From: Shigella phage pSs-1
Lineage: Viruses > Uroviricota > Caudoviricetes > Pantevenvirales
Reading direction: 5' to 3' (one strand)
DNA: 64,000 nt
Assembly: GCF_000930595.1 (NCBI RefSeq)
Contig: NC_025829.1
The notes beneath the pieces are model-generated. The model was not told where the DNA came from. It worked only from the letters and a program-made list of their open reading frames with translations, and made no database searches. Made by a program: the position numbers and the translations under genes. The first letter of the stretch is position 1; each line of letters starts with the position of its first letter. Positions 8,287-16,517 of the stretch are shown here, piece after piece.

Positions 8287-10103
8287 TATTGGCTCATCCA
8301 TTCTTTACGAAGGTCAGCATTATCTCCCATGAGCATTTCAAAAAGCTCTTTCCAGTTCTCAGGAAGTTTAACAACATCATATACTGGGTTTTGAATCATC
8401 TCACGATATTCAGATTTTTCCAAAGAGCCAAGTCCCTTAATATAACGGATGCTATGTTTAGGTAGAGCATCTTTGGCACTCTCATATTCAGCGACTGTAT
8501 AAAACCATTCTTGTTTTTTACCGACCTGAGCGATGATTACAGGAGTTTTGACGAAGCGAATTCTTCCTTGTTCAAACAGTTCTGGCCAATTACTAAAAAA
8601 TCCGAGCAGAGAAGGATAAATGCTTCCTAGACCATCGTGATCAGCATCGGTCATAATAGCAATATTATGATAATTCAAGTTTTCAGCCTTTTCACCAAGA
8701 ACTAATCCAGTGATTGCGCAAATATCAAACAGTTCTTTGTTTTTAAGCATATCAGCATATGACATGCCCCAACTGTTAAGAACTTTACCGCGCAATGGAT
8801 AACCACCATGAAGTTCTTTATCACGAACATCAATAAGATATCCGATAGCAGAATCACCCTCAGTCAAGAAAAGAGTAGTGTCAGCATCTTTACCGCAAAG
8901 ATTCGCTTTAATATGTTTATGAACCTTAGCTTTAGAAGCCTTTTTAGCTGCTTTAGTTTCTGCTGCTTTTTCTGCCGCCAATTTACGAGCCAAGGCAGCT
9001 TCAATAATTGGCATTAAAATTGCTTCATTACTTAAAATAGCACGTGAAATCTTTTTAGCATCAAGTTGAATATGACTACGAATTTCACCAAAAGGAGAAG
9101 TCAAACGCTCTTTAGTTTGAGAATCAAATCGCATGTTTTTCATATCACGAACAAACATAACGATAGTCAAACATTCTTTAACACGTGCTTTAGTTACATC
9201 AATTTTGAACTTGCGTTTGATTTGTGGAATAAGGTCTTCACAAATATCATCCATAACACAATCAATGTGATGGCCACCATTCTTAGTATGAATGTTATTG
9301 ACGTACGTTAATTGACGAAAACCATCCGGTGAACGACCAACCGCAATAGAACAATTTTCTTGTTCTTGAACGATAGCATGCTCATCATATTGGCGTGCGT
9401 ATTTCTTAAAATTACCCTGAACCTTTTTACCATTAAAGGTAAATTGAATATCAGGATAAACTACTGCAAGTGTCTGGAGACGATCTAGCGTAATGTCAAG
9501 ATAAACTTGAGATAGCTCATTAGTTTCAAATGACATAAAATCAGGAATGAAAGTAACACGAGTTCCTTTCCATTTTCCAGGAATAGTTTCCCATGATTTA
9601 TTTTCCATGCCATTTGAACAACGAACTACAATATTATTTTGACCGTCGCCAGTTTCACCGACAAACATCACAGAAAAAATGTTAGTTAAACTAGAACCAA
9701 CACCATTCATACCGCCAGTGACGCGTTCTTTATCATCACCGAAGTTACCGCCTGCTTTTGGAATAGTCCAGGCGGCAACAGGACCAGGAATTTCTTCACC
9801 AGTAGGTGTTTTAACCATCGCTTGTGGAATACCACGACCGTTATCTTCAACTGTTACTTGATTGTTTTTGATAGTAACATTAATTTTATTTGCGAATTTA
9901 AACTTAGTACGAATACCTTCATCTACTGAGTTATCGATAATTTCATCAATAAGCTTAACAAGACCAGGTACATACTGAACACTTTCCCATTTACCAAACA
10001 GAAAGCGCTCATGCATTTCATTAGCAGAAGAACCAATGTACATGCCGCTACGCTTTTTGATATGTTCAATATCGCTCAGAATTTTAATTTCATTCTTAAT
10101 CAT
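8286..10103 (-). CDS. 39: DNA topoisomerase II large subunit, unsplit gene 39
   Basis: A 605-residue ATPase subunit of the phage topoisomerase. GHKL motifs include IIDNSVDEG at about 55-63 and EDNGRGIP at about 86-93. The TOPRIM motifs LTEGDSA and MTDADHDGLG are in the same frame. In T4 this protein is split into genes 39 and 60, with mobA between and a ribosomal bypass within 60. Here it is one continuous frame. The ATG start was preferred to a GTG three bases upstream. Confidence 0.96.
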   Translation of the reverse strand: MIKNEIKILSDIEHIKKRSGMYIGSSANEMHERFLFGKWESVQYVPGLVKLIDEIIDNSVDEGIRTKFKFANKINVTIKNNQVTVEDNGRGIPQAMVKTPTGEEIPGPVAAWTIPKAGGNFGDDKERVTGGMNGVGSSLTNIFSVMFVGETGDGQNNIVVRCSNGMENKSWETIPGKWKGTRVTFIPDFMSFETNELSQVYLDITLDRLQTLAVVYPDIQFTFNGKKVQGNFKKYARQYDEHAIVQEQENCSIAVGRSPDGFRQLTYVNNIHTKNGGHHIDCVMDDICEDLIPQIKRKFKIDVTKARVKECLTIVMFVRDMKNMRFDSQTKERLTSPFGEIRSHIQLDAKKISRAILSNEAILMPIIEAALARKLAAEKAAETKAAKKASKAKVHKHIKANLCGKDADTTLFLTEGDSAIGYLIDVRDKELHGGYPLRGKVLNSWGMSYADMLKNKELFDICAITGLVLGEKAENLNYHNIAIMTDADHDGLGSIYPSLLGFFSNWPELFEQGRIRFVKTPVIIAQVGKKQEWFYTVAEYESAKDALPKHSIRYIKGLGSLEKSEYREMIQNPVYDVVKLPENWKELFEMLMGDNADLRKEWMSQ

Positions 10104-10130
10104 CACTTATCCTCGTTTGGTTTCGGGAAT

Positions 10131-10157
10131 ATTATACTCCGGTAATCATAAAGCTAA
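10131..10157 (-). promoter_or_regulatory. Middle promoter for gene 39
   Basis: A MotA-box variant TAGCTTTA at 10149-10156 and TATAAT at 10131-10136, 12 bp apart. The mot box abuts the UUCG terminator of the preceding operon. Confidence 0.75.
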
Positions 10158-10173
10158 AGGCCCGAAGGCCTTT
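10156..10173 (-). terminator. UUCG terminator after 39.1
   Basis: AAAGGCC-TTCG-GGCCTTT immediately after the lipoprotein gene and overlapping the 39 mot box. Confidence 0.75.
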
Positions 10174-10433
10174 TATTTAAAACGGATAGTCGAATCCTTG
10201 AAGAATAGACCAGAACATACGGTTCCTTCTACTTTCTGTCCGGTAGGTCCAATAGCACGAAATCCAGTATGTTGGAAATCATTTTCAGAGCAACCGAACC
10301 AGTTATATCCAGTGATTTCAATATTAGTAAAACCACTTGAAGACAAAACTTTGGTTGCATTATCAGCATCAGTACATCCTGCTAAAGACACTGCTAATAC
10401 TAATGCTGCGATAGAACGATTAATATATTTCAT
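10173..10433 (-). CDS. 39.1: Small predicted lipoprotein (39.1 position)
   Basis: An 86-residue protein with a signal peptide (MKYINRSIAALVLAVSLAGC) whose LAGC lipobox would place the mature Cys near residue 20. Two further Cys residues could form a disulphide in the periplasm. It is the last gene before the 39 promoter. Function unknown. The start was chosen because the signal peptide begins there. Confidence 0.7.
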   Translation of the reverse strand: MKYINRSIAALVLAVSLAGCTDADNATKVLSSSGFTNIEITGYNWFGCSENDFQHTGFRAIGPTGQKVEGTVCSGLFFKDSTIRFK

Positions 10434-10437
10434 AATT

Positions 10438-10809
10438 TCACTCAAATTTAATGGCTTGAAGAAGACTAATAATTCTCAAGCGACTTCTTTCATCTTTAAC
10501 CGTAAATGAAAGAGGGTCACCAGATTTCATAGTGATAGTGCATTCAAAATCAAAATCTTCGGGAACTTCTTCGAAGAAGTCAAATTCTTCATCATATATT
10601 AGAACATTACTCTGAAAACTGTGAAGAATTTTTCCATCATTTCCAGATGCTGTACTAATCATTGTAACGTTATTACCTTTCATATCTTCAACGATAAATT
10701 CGCTTGTAGATATTACGGCATTAATAGAACCATTCCTATAAATAGCAGAAAATAGATATTTCTTTTCTTCACCTTCGCGAATGCGATATTTCTTACCAAT
10801 TTTAAACAT
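10438..10809 (-). CDS. Conserved early protein, GoF-like layout
   Basis: A 123-residue protein (MFKIGKKYRIREGEEKK...) with an acidic FDFFEEVPEDFDFE stretch and a beta strand plus C-terminal helix. Its order of elements resembles GoF two genes upstream, so it may be a divergent paralog. Function unknown. Confidence 0.65.
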   Translation of the reverse strand: MFKIGKKYRIREGEEKKYLFSAIYRNGSINAVISTSEFIVEDMKGNNVTMISTASGNDGKILHSFQSNVLIYDEEFDFFEEVPEDFDFECTITMKSGDPLSFTVKDERSRLRIISLLQAIKFE

Positions 10810-10811
10810 AA

Positions 10812-10988
10812 TTACCCTTTAAGTAAGTCGTAAAAACCACCAATCACATGCTTAGGAGCGGAAACTAACCGAATAGCAATCCGATGACAATCAGGACATA
10901 CATCAGTATCCCTTTCAGAAATTTTCTTGATTTTTTCGTATTCTTTTGCACAGTCTTTAGATTGACATTTATAATCATAAAGCGGCAT
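10812..10988 (-). CDS. 39.2: Zinc-ribbon protein, FmdB-like
   Basis: A 58-residue gene. It opens MPLYDYKCQSKDC and has a second CPDC pair, giving Cys8, Cys13, Cys31 and Cys34 as zinc ligands, as in FmdB-type regulatory ribbons. It lies between goF and the 123-residue gene with one- to three-base gaps. Role unknown. Symbol by position. Confidence 0.7.
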   Translation of the reverse strand: MPLYDYKCQSKDCAKEYEKIKKISERDTDVCPDCHRIAIRLVSAPKHVIGGFYDLLKG

Positions 10989-10990
10989 AA

Positions 10991-11410
10991 TTATTCCTTA
11001 AAGTGAGCTTTCAACATCTGATACAAAGACCACGCCTGTTCATTATTTTCAATAGTAACTTTCATGACAGGAAATTCTGTGAAATCTTCTATTTGTTCTT
11101 GCTCTTCCTGCTCTTGCTCTTCAGATGCCTGATATGGATTTTCAACTTCATCAAAGAACTCAGCTTCGTTAGTAGAAAGCCAGATAAAGTTTTCATCAAG
11201 GATATCACCATGTTTTGCATATCCAATTGTGCCAGTAAATGACATAATTTTAGTAGGACGACCAAGATGGTCAGCATCTAAAATTTTAAAAGGATGCATA
11301 CCTAAACGGCGCGCATAGATTCCGTTATCAGTATGGTCTTTAATAAAATTTTCTTGAGCTTGTTTATTTTTAAATTGATACCATTTATTAACTTCAAATC
11401 TAATAGCCAT
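10991..11410 (-). CDS. goF: GoF (ComC-alpha), transcription/mRNA modifier
   Basis: A 139-residue homolog of T4 GoF. T4 goF mutants let the phage grow on some rho mutants, so it is linked to termination or transcript stability. It contains a Glu/Gln-rich linker at about 94-108 and a C-terminal helix. Its start overlaps the cef stop. Confidence 0.8.
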   Translation of the reverse strand: MAIRFEVNKWYQFKNKQAQENFIKDHTDNGIYARRLGMHPFKILDADHLGRPTKIMSFTGTIGYAKHGDILDENFIWLSTNEAEFFDEVENPYQASEEQEQEEQEQIEDFTEFPVMKVTIENNEQAWSLYQMLKAHFKE

Positions 11411-11625
11411 TAATAAATTTCCTTCCAGTAAGTTGTACCGTCTTCAGTGATTTCACGGAATACACCGTAAATTGGTTGTTTATCACCAACCTTTTCATAC
11501 ACATAAACCGAAGTCAAGTGAGTAAACTTAGCAGTGTGTTCCTTTTGAACTACTACCAAATCTGGATCGAATAATACATCTTCAAATTCGTCGCTGGTGC
11601 AATTTTGAACAATTTTACGTTTCAT
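11410..11625 (-). CDS. cef: Cef, modifier of suppressor tRNAs
   Basis: A 71-residue protein with the same length and position as T4 Cef, a factor needed for processing some phage tRNAs. It contains a short beta-rich C-terminal half ([17 protein letters not shown]). The call rests on position and length. Confidence 0.75.
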   Translation of the reverse strand: MKRKIVQNCTSDEFEDVLFDPDLVVVQKEHTAKFTHLTSVYVYEKVGDKQPIYGVFREITEDGTTYWKEIY

Positions 11626-11743
11626 TACAATTTCCTCATTAATTGAACATTGGAGCGATGTGTTTCAGAAGAGTAGTAGCACCTTTGGCAAATTTTCCAT
11701 TTTATTCTCCAAGTTGTTTTCTGTATCAGTAGTTGATATTGAT

Positions 11744-11773
11744 ATAGTACCATAATCAACTACTGATGTATAT
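11744..11773 (-). promoter_or_regulatory. Probable early promoter for cef-goF
   Basis: TACTAT at 11744-11749 with a weak ATATAC at the -35 position 18 bp upstream. It lies inside a 13-bp inverted repeat, ATCAGTAGTTGAT and ATCAACTACTGAT. Between 11638 and 11740 no convincing gene was found. Confidence 0.55.
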
Positions 11774-11797
11774 AGTTTTATGAAAAAATTTTAAACT

Positions 11798-12286
11798 TTA
11801 TGCATAGAGAGCTTTACTATAGTGTTTAATCCAACTTTCAGGAATGACTTTGTATGTTCCTAAAAATACCGCGTTGTACAACTTAACGCCATCTTCTACC
11901 CATTGATCGGTAATGTATGCACACATAGCACGAGTATAAACAGCCGCACCATCATCTTTGATAAATTTAAATTCACAAGGAGCAATGAACTTAATAGCCT
12001 GACCGAGTTTCCACTTAAAGTCTACACCTACATGCGAAGTATCAATCGTTTCAATTCCTTTAGCAGGAACAGCTTTCAAAAACGCAGACTCAAGAAATTT
12101 CGCACGAACATAGCCAAACTGAGGTTTAGACTTTCCATCTTTAGGAATGATACGCACTTTTACTTCAGAATCTTCATCTTTAACACCATGTTTAAGCTGA
12201 ATGCTTACAATTTCAACCAATTTTCCTGCTGCTTTAGAACGGGATTTATCAGATACACGAGCAATTTCACCAATATTAATAATCAT
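11798..12286 (-). CDS. motB: MotB, DNA-binding modifier of transcription
   Basis: A 162-residue MotB homolog, same length as in T4. MotB is a DNA-binding protein that alters early gene expression and is toxic to E. coli. The C-terminal segment CAYITDQWVEDGVKLYN is nearly repeated in the next upstream gene, showing gene duplication. Early promoter at 12331-12360. Confidence 0.92.
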   Translation of the reverse strand: MIINIGEIARVSDKSRSKAAGKLVEIVSIQLKHGVKDEDSEVKVRIIPKDGKSKPQFGYVRAKFLESAFLKAVPAKGIETIDTSHVGVDFKWKLGQAIKFIAPCEFKFIKDDGAAVYTRAMCAYITDQWVEDGVKLYNAVFLGTYKVIPESWIKHYSKALYA

Positions 12287-12330
12287 AGTTATCTCTCACT
12301 TGTTAAAAAGATTTTATACTCCATGGGACC

Positions 12331-12360
12331 ATTATACTCTGGTCCCAAGAGTTTGTAAAC
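12331..12360 (-). promoter_or_regulatory. Early promoter for motB
   Basis: GTTTAC at 12355-12360, TATAAT at 12331-12336, 18 bp apart. A GGGACC/GGTCCC inverted repeat brackets the -10. Confidence 0.88.
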
Positions 12361-12362
12361 TA

Positions 12363-12905
12363 TTAATTCAAAATAGCTACCACTGCACTACGAGGTACTA
12401 CGCTAAAATCACCTGCATGAACAACGTTCAGAAGTTCAACACCATCTTCAATCCACTGGTCTGTTACCCAACCACAGACCGAAATAAATGGGGTCTTAAT
12501 AGCTACTGCACGAGTCAAAAGGTCAGTAGGATCAACCTCTTTGAAGAGGATAAGCTCTGCTTCAAAGACTATAGTTTTAATTACTTCATCATTATCTAAG
12601 CGTTGTGCTCGAATCACATAAGCTTTATTCTTATCATGCCAATTACTTTTTGAAAAACTTTTAACCACAAACTCGCCTTCACCAAAAACACTAGTCAATG
12701 CTTTATAACCCAAACTTAGTTCAGTAGTTTTAATTTCAGTTTCAACCAGTTTGTAGATTTTGCCAATTTCGATGGTCCGAGCAGTCATAAATGTTTCCTT
12801 AATTTCCAGTGGTTTAACAGGGCATACATAAGTGCTTACAACATCAAAATCAATCAGTTTAGCTACCGGATTTGGTGTGTATTCAGGATTATAATTAAAT
12901 TTCAT
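12363..12905 (-). CDS. motB.1: MotB paralog
   Basis: A 180-residue frame with GWVTDQWIEDGVELLNVV near its end, clearly related to the MotB C-terminus. A second start at 12788 (MTARTIEIGKIYK) has AAGGAA at good spacing and would give 141 residues, closer to MotB's own layout. Likely a nucleic-acid-binding takeover protein. Symbol by position. Confidence 0.75.
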   Translation of the reverse strand: MKFNYNPEYTPNPVAKLIDFDVVSTYVCPVKPLEIKETFMTARTIEIGKIYKLVETEIKTTELSLGYKALTSVFGEGEFVVKSFSKSNWHDKNKAYVIRAQRLDNDEVIKTIVFEAELILFKEVDPTDLLTRAVAIKTPFISVCGWVTDQWIEDGVELLNVVHAGDFSVVPRSAVVAILN

Positions 12906-12907
12906 AA

Positions 12908-13408
12908 TTATCTCATTTCAATAAAATCTATAAGTTCAGCATGGGATTTACGGAACATTACTTGATGTCCGCCAATGATAACTTGGTCATCTGGCACTTC
13001 GTATACAGCAAGATAAAATCCTTTAGAAGATAATTCTTCACGCTCTTCTCGTGTGAACCATCTCATCATATCATATTCACTAGCGAAAGCAAAATGATAA
13101 AGAGCTATAAACCATCCTGGAATATGATATTCTACTCCAACATAATCTTTCTTGAACTTAGTATTAATTACTATATTAGCGTTTTTAACTAATAGTTTAT
13201 CTTCATGTGGTACAGGAATTCTTTTATTATCATCGCTATGATGCATAAAATTAGGTCTACTATAACCTACACGTAATAGCCACTCTTCGCTCCATGAATC
13301 TATTATACTCCTGTACGGCGTTATTTGAACACAAAGATTTCGACGTATTGTTATAGCATCTTCATAATCAAGAATACTAAATGATGATTCAACACGATAA
13401 ATTTTCAT
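12908..13408 (-). CDS. Conserved early protein of unknown function
   Basis: A 166-residue protein (MKIYRVESSFSILDYED...). The start follows GAGGATAAT and the early promoter at 13436-13465; a longer frame begins inside that promoter. Aromatic and acidic, with no recognised motif. First gene on the transcript leading to motB. Confidence 0.7.
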   Translation of the reverse strand: MKIYRVESSFSILDYEDAITIRRNLCVQITPYRSIIDSWSEEWLLRVGYSRPNFMHHSDDNKRIPVPHEDKLLVKNANIVINTKFKKDYVGVEYHIPGWFIALYHFAFASEYDMMRWFTREEREELSSKGFYLAVYEVPDDQVIIGGHQVMFRKSHAELIDFIEMR

Positions 13409-13435
13409 TTTATTATCCTCAGTAGCTATGGTGTT

Positions 13436-13465
13436 ATAATACCACAACTAACAGAGGAAGTAAAC
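13436..13465 (-). promoter_or_regulatory. Early promoter
   Basis: GTTTAC at 13460-13465 and TATTAT at 13436-13441, 18 bp spacer. It lies in the short gap after dexA. Confidence 0.85.
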
Positions 13466-13471
13466 AACTTT

Positions 13472-14155
13472 TTATCGTTTTGTTGGAAGAGACAGAGGAT
13501 CGCACTCTTCCTCTGACGGAGCATCTTCAAGACCCATAGCATATCGCAAAGCATACTTCATCATCAGGATGTCTTTCGCACAATCATGAATAGAATCATG
13601 CGCAACGAATCCGTCTAAAGTTCCCTTTGGAAGAGGACATGTAGTCATATCACGAACAAGCAGAAGTGCTTCAATTCTGGTACGAATATCACGTTGATTC
13701 CAGAATTTACAAGGTTCTAACTTAAACGTATCAAGCTCATTCTCGGAAACGCCATTAAGACGTTGAATATCGCGAATGAGATCAACTAAAATTGGAAAAT
13801 CAAACGACATTCCACGGCACCAGCCTTGAGATTTCCAAGGATCGATGTTATGTGCATTGATGTAATCATTAAATTTTGCAATACCATCGATGGTGCTTAC
13901 ATCTTCATCTGATGGTGCAATATTTTTTCGAGCTTCTGGAGATTGGTTTTTCCACCATTCGATAGTGCTTTTAGTAAAAAGACGATGTCCTTTTTGACTT
14001 TTTAAATCAAATTTGATTTTAATACCGCGCGAAACTAATTCATCAAACGTTTCAACTACTTCTGGATTAGGGTCAAAGGCAATAACAGCCAAATCAATAA
14101 CAGCTGCCTTTTCACCGCTTCCCATTGTTTCAAAATCTATAATAAAATCAAACAT
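13472..14155 (-). CDS. dexA: DexA exonuclease A
   Basis: A 227-residue DEDD-family 3'-5' exonuclease, same length as T4 DexA. The Exo I motif is DFIIDFETMG at residues 3-12, the middle Asp is in SFDFPILVDLI, and a late HDCAKDILMM supplies the final His/Asp. It degrades single-stranded DNA and is thought to help break down host DNA. Confidence 0.93.
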   Translation of the reverse strand: MFDFIIDFETMGSGEKAAVIDLAVIAFDPNPEVVETFDELVSRGIKIKFDLKSQKGHRLFTKSTIEWWKNQSPEARKNIAPSDEDVSTIDGIAKFNDYINAHNIDPWKSQGWCRGMSFDFPILVDLIRDIQRLNGVSENELDTFKLEPCKFWNQRDIRTRIEALLLVRDMTTCPLPKGTLDGFVAHDSIHDCAKDILMMKYALRYAMGLEDAPSEEECDPLSLPTKR

Positions 14156-14397
14156 TAAATTTTCCTCGCTAAATCGCGAATTTGACCTACAGTATAATCT
14201 TGGATATAAACTTTATTAATAGGCTCATCAATAAATTTTGCCATAGATTCAATATCTTTTTGTATCTCTTCAAGACTGTATACTATCTTTAAAGCTTTTT
14301 CGCGAATAGTAACATTATCAGGTCCTGAATTTTCTTGGATGACAGCTTTAACATTTGTCATAAGAGATTTAAACTGCTGCAAACTTAATTCAATCAT
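14155..14397 (-). CDS. dexA.1: Small helical protein A of a tandem triplet
   Basis: An 80-residue protein (MIELSLQQFKSLMTN...), start overlapping the upstream stop. It shares the order long helix, LEEIQKDI, then VYIQDYTVGQI with its neighbour. Symbol by position. Function unknown. Confidence 0.65.
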   Translation of the reverse strand: MIELSLQQFKSLMTNVKAVIQENSGPDNVTIREKALKIVYSLEEIQKDIESMAKFIDEPINKVYIQDYTVGQIRDLARKI

Positions 14398-14650
14398 TAA
14401 TAACCGCCTTATAAAGATGGCTAATTTCACCTAAAACATAATCACTGATTGTAACAGTTTTCACTTCGCCGCAAAAGAATTCTAACGCAATCAAATCTCG
14501 TTCAATTTCTTCCAATTGAAGCATTAACTTGCCTGATTCAATTTTCACGTTTTTGCGATTTTTACTATAAGCTATTTCATAAATTTCGCTCACTTTATCT
14601 TGAAGCAGATAAAACTGGTCTTTAGTTATTTCCACGAATAGCTTCCTCAA
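14390..14650 (-). CDS. dexA.2: Small helical protein B of a tandem triplet
   Basis: An 86-residue protein containing LEEIERDL and VTISDYVLGEI, aligning with the previous small gene. Overlaps both neighbours. Function unknown. Symbol by position. Confidence 0.65.
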   Translation of the reverse strand: MRKLFVEITKDQFYLLQDKVSEIYEIAYSKNRKNVKIESGKLMLQLEEIERDLIALEFFCGEVKTVTISDYVLGEISHLYKAVIND

Positions 14651-14882
14651 ATTTAATCAGCAGCTTACAGACACTTTCATCTAATGTAATTACCGTGTCT
14701 GTATTACTATGATATGATTGTTTTTCAATTCGTTTAATTGCTAGTATAGTATCACTTATAAGATTAAGCTTATAAAGGAGCTCAGCTCCTGTTACCATAA
14801 CACTGAGGTTATCTTGCTTATCAGTATGCTTCTTTATACCATCTATTAGACGATTTAAATATTTTGAATTGATGTTAATCAT
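14622..14882 (-). CDS. Small helical protein C of a tandem triplet
   Basis: An 86-residue protein of the same size and predicted shape (ELLYKLNLISDTI, then VITLDESV). More diverged than the other two. It lies 7 bp after dda and overlaps gene B by 29 bases. Function unknown. Confidence 0.6.
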   Translation of the reverse strand: MININSKYLNRLIDGIKKHTDKQDNLSVMVTGAELLYKLNLISDTILAIKRIEKQSYHSNTDTVITLDESVCKLLIKFEEAIRGNN

Positions 14883-14888
14883 ATATCC

Positions 14889-16208
14889 TCACACATAAAA
14901 CACATCATAACGACCACGAGTGACACCAACATAAAGAAGCTGCTGAGCCAATTCAGCATCTGCATAATGAATACAAGGTGTGTAGATGAAAGCACGGTCT
15001 ACAGACATGCCCTGAGCTTTATGGAATGTTGATGCAGGAAGTGCTTTCACTTTACTAAACTGTGATTTAGCATCCCAAAAATCACTCCACGGAGCTTTTC
15101 CACCTTTATTCCAATTTTTATAAGTTTCTGCCGTTTTACCTAAAAATAAGTTAAACTTATACAGCTCTTCATCAGATGAAATTATTTTAATCTTTTCACG
15201 ATAATATTCATCATCGCCGTAAGTTTCTACTGTTAAATCCCAATGACGAATTAGATATTCTCCAGAAACACCACGAGCTTTAACAAATGTTGATGTATAC
15301 TCTGCTTCTATAATACGAACTAATTGTCCGTTATTAAAAATAATTTCTGACACAGGCTTTCCATCAATTTTATATGTTTTAATTAATGGTTCCTGCATTA
15401 CAATAATTTCACCAACGATAAAATCTTTATCAGTTTCAAAAATCTTTTTGCGAATAATGCTATTTAACTTATCAACAGATTTATTCGTAAATGCCATTAC
15501 GCGATTTTCAAACAAATCGTCTAGTGATTTTACGATTGAAAAATAATTTACCATAAAATCGCGTAAAGCGGTATCACCAGTAAATCCACGTACTCCATGC
15601 CCGTCAACAACTTTATCATAAATCCACTTACCGTTGCGAACATCAGTAGCTACATCAATAATAGGAGCATTACTGCGTTTAACTTCAGTGAGTTCACACT
15701 GATAAAAATCTTTATGTGTAAAGAATGGACTGATATAAGCAGTGTTTTCTCCTGGGTCAACAGGTCTAATTTGCTTATTATCGCCTATTCCAATTATAGT
15801 ACACCACGGCGGGATAGTTGAAAGCAGAATTTTAAATAGCTTTCTATCATACATTGACACTTCGTCGCAGATTAATACTCTGCATTTAGCTAAATCTGGT
15901 ACTTCTTTTTGTTCAAAAAGAACGTTTTCTTCATATGTTACCGGGTTAATTTTGAGAATACTGTGAATAGTACTCGCTTCTTTCCCCGATAGTTTTGAAA
16001 GAATCTTTTTAGCCGCATGCGTAGGAGCTGCTAAAATAATACCAGTTTCGCCCGTAGATATTAAGGCTTCAATGATGAACTTAGTAAGAGTAGTCTTACC
16101 AGTACCAGCAGGTCCATTAATAGTTACATGATGTTTCTTTTCTTTAATAGCCCTCATAACGATGTTAAAGGCATTTTTCTGGCCTTCTGTCAAATCATCA
16201 AATGTCAT
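14889..16208 (-). CDS. dda: Dda DNA helicase
   Basis: A 439-residue SF1B 5'-3' helicase, same length as T4 Dda. Walker A GPAGTGKTTLT is at about residue 33-43, Walker B LICDEVSMY near 110, and the C-terminal ALPASTFHKAQGMSVD/YVGVTRGR are helicase motifs V-VI. It acts in replication initiation and moves proteins off DNA. Confidence 0.96.
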   Translation of the reverse strand: MTFDDLTEGQKNAFNIVMRAIKEKKHHVTINGPAGTGKTTLTKFIIEALISTGETGIILAAPTHAAKKILSKLSGKEASTIHSILKINPVTYEENVLFEQKEVPDLAKCRVLICDEVSMYDRKLFKILLSTIPPWCTIIGIGDNKQIRPVDPGENTAYISPFFTHKDFYQCELTEVKRSNAPIIDVATDVRNGKWIYDKVVDGHGVRGFTGDTALRDFMVNYFSIVKSLDDLFENRVMAFTNKSVDKLNSIIRKKIFETDKDFIVGEIIVMQEPLIKTYKIDGKPVSEIIFNNGQLVRIIEAEYTSTFVKARGVSGEYLIRHWDLTVETYGDDEYYREKIKIISSDEELYKFNLFLGKTAETYKNWNKGGKAPWSDFWDAKSQFSKVKALPASTFHKAQGMSVDRAFIYTPCIHYADAELAQQLLYVGVTRGRYDVFYV

Positions 16209-16516
16209 CGTAAATTCCCTGCAATTGGTATACTAACAATACGCCCAGTATCTAAAATTCGCCGATATAATCTTTGTGTGTCTACATCAGGCTTAACATG
16301 TTTAACTTCTATTTTATTAAACCAAAACTTGCGTGGAGTCTCGACTAATCTCGGAATTCCCATACCTAAAGCTAGTCGATACTGATCTTTAAGAGTTGTA
16401 AATACTTTATCAGCAATCTCCCTTTCAAAAAATACAGCAGGACGATGTTCATCAAGCGGAACTGGCACTGCAAATCCATCTTTATCTCTATACACTATCG
16501 CATATACATAAAACAT
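16205..16516 (-). CDS. dda.1: Dda.1 protein
   Basis: A 103-residue basic protein (MFYVYAIVYRDKDGFAVPV...) whose stop overlaps the dda start. Position matches T4 dda.1. Function unknown. Confidence 0.7.
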   Translation of the reverse strand: MFYVYAIVYRDKDGFAVPVPLDEHRPAVFFEREIADKVFTTLKDQYRLALGMGIPRLVETPRKFWFNKIEVKHVKPDVDTQRLYRRILDTGRIVSIPIAGNLR

Positions 16517-16517
16517 A

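Noticed and set aside
11638-11720. Possible tiny gene between cef and motB
   Set aside because: The apparent start gives only 11 codons before a stop in the correct frame.
11903-12358. Plus-strand frame opposite motB
   Set aside because: Antisense shadow crossing the motB promoter. No ribosome site.
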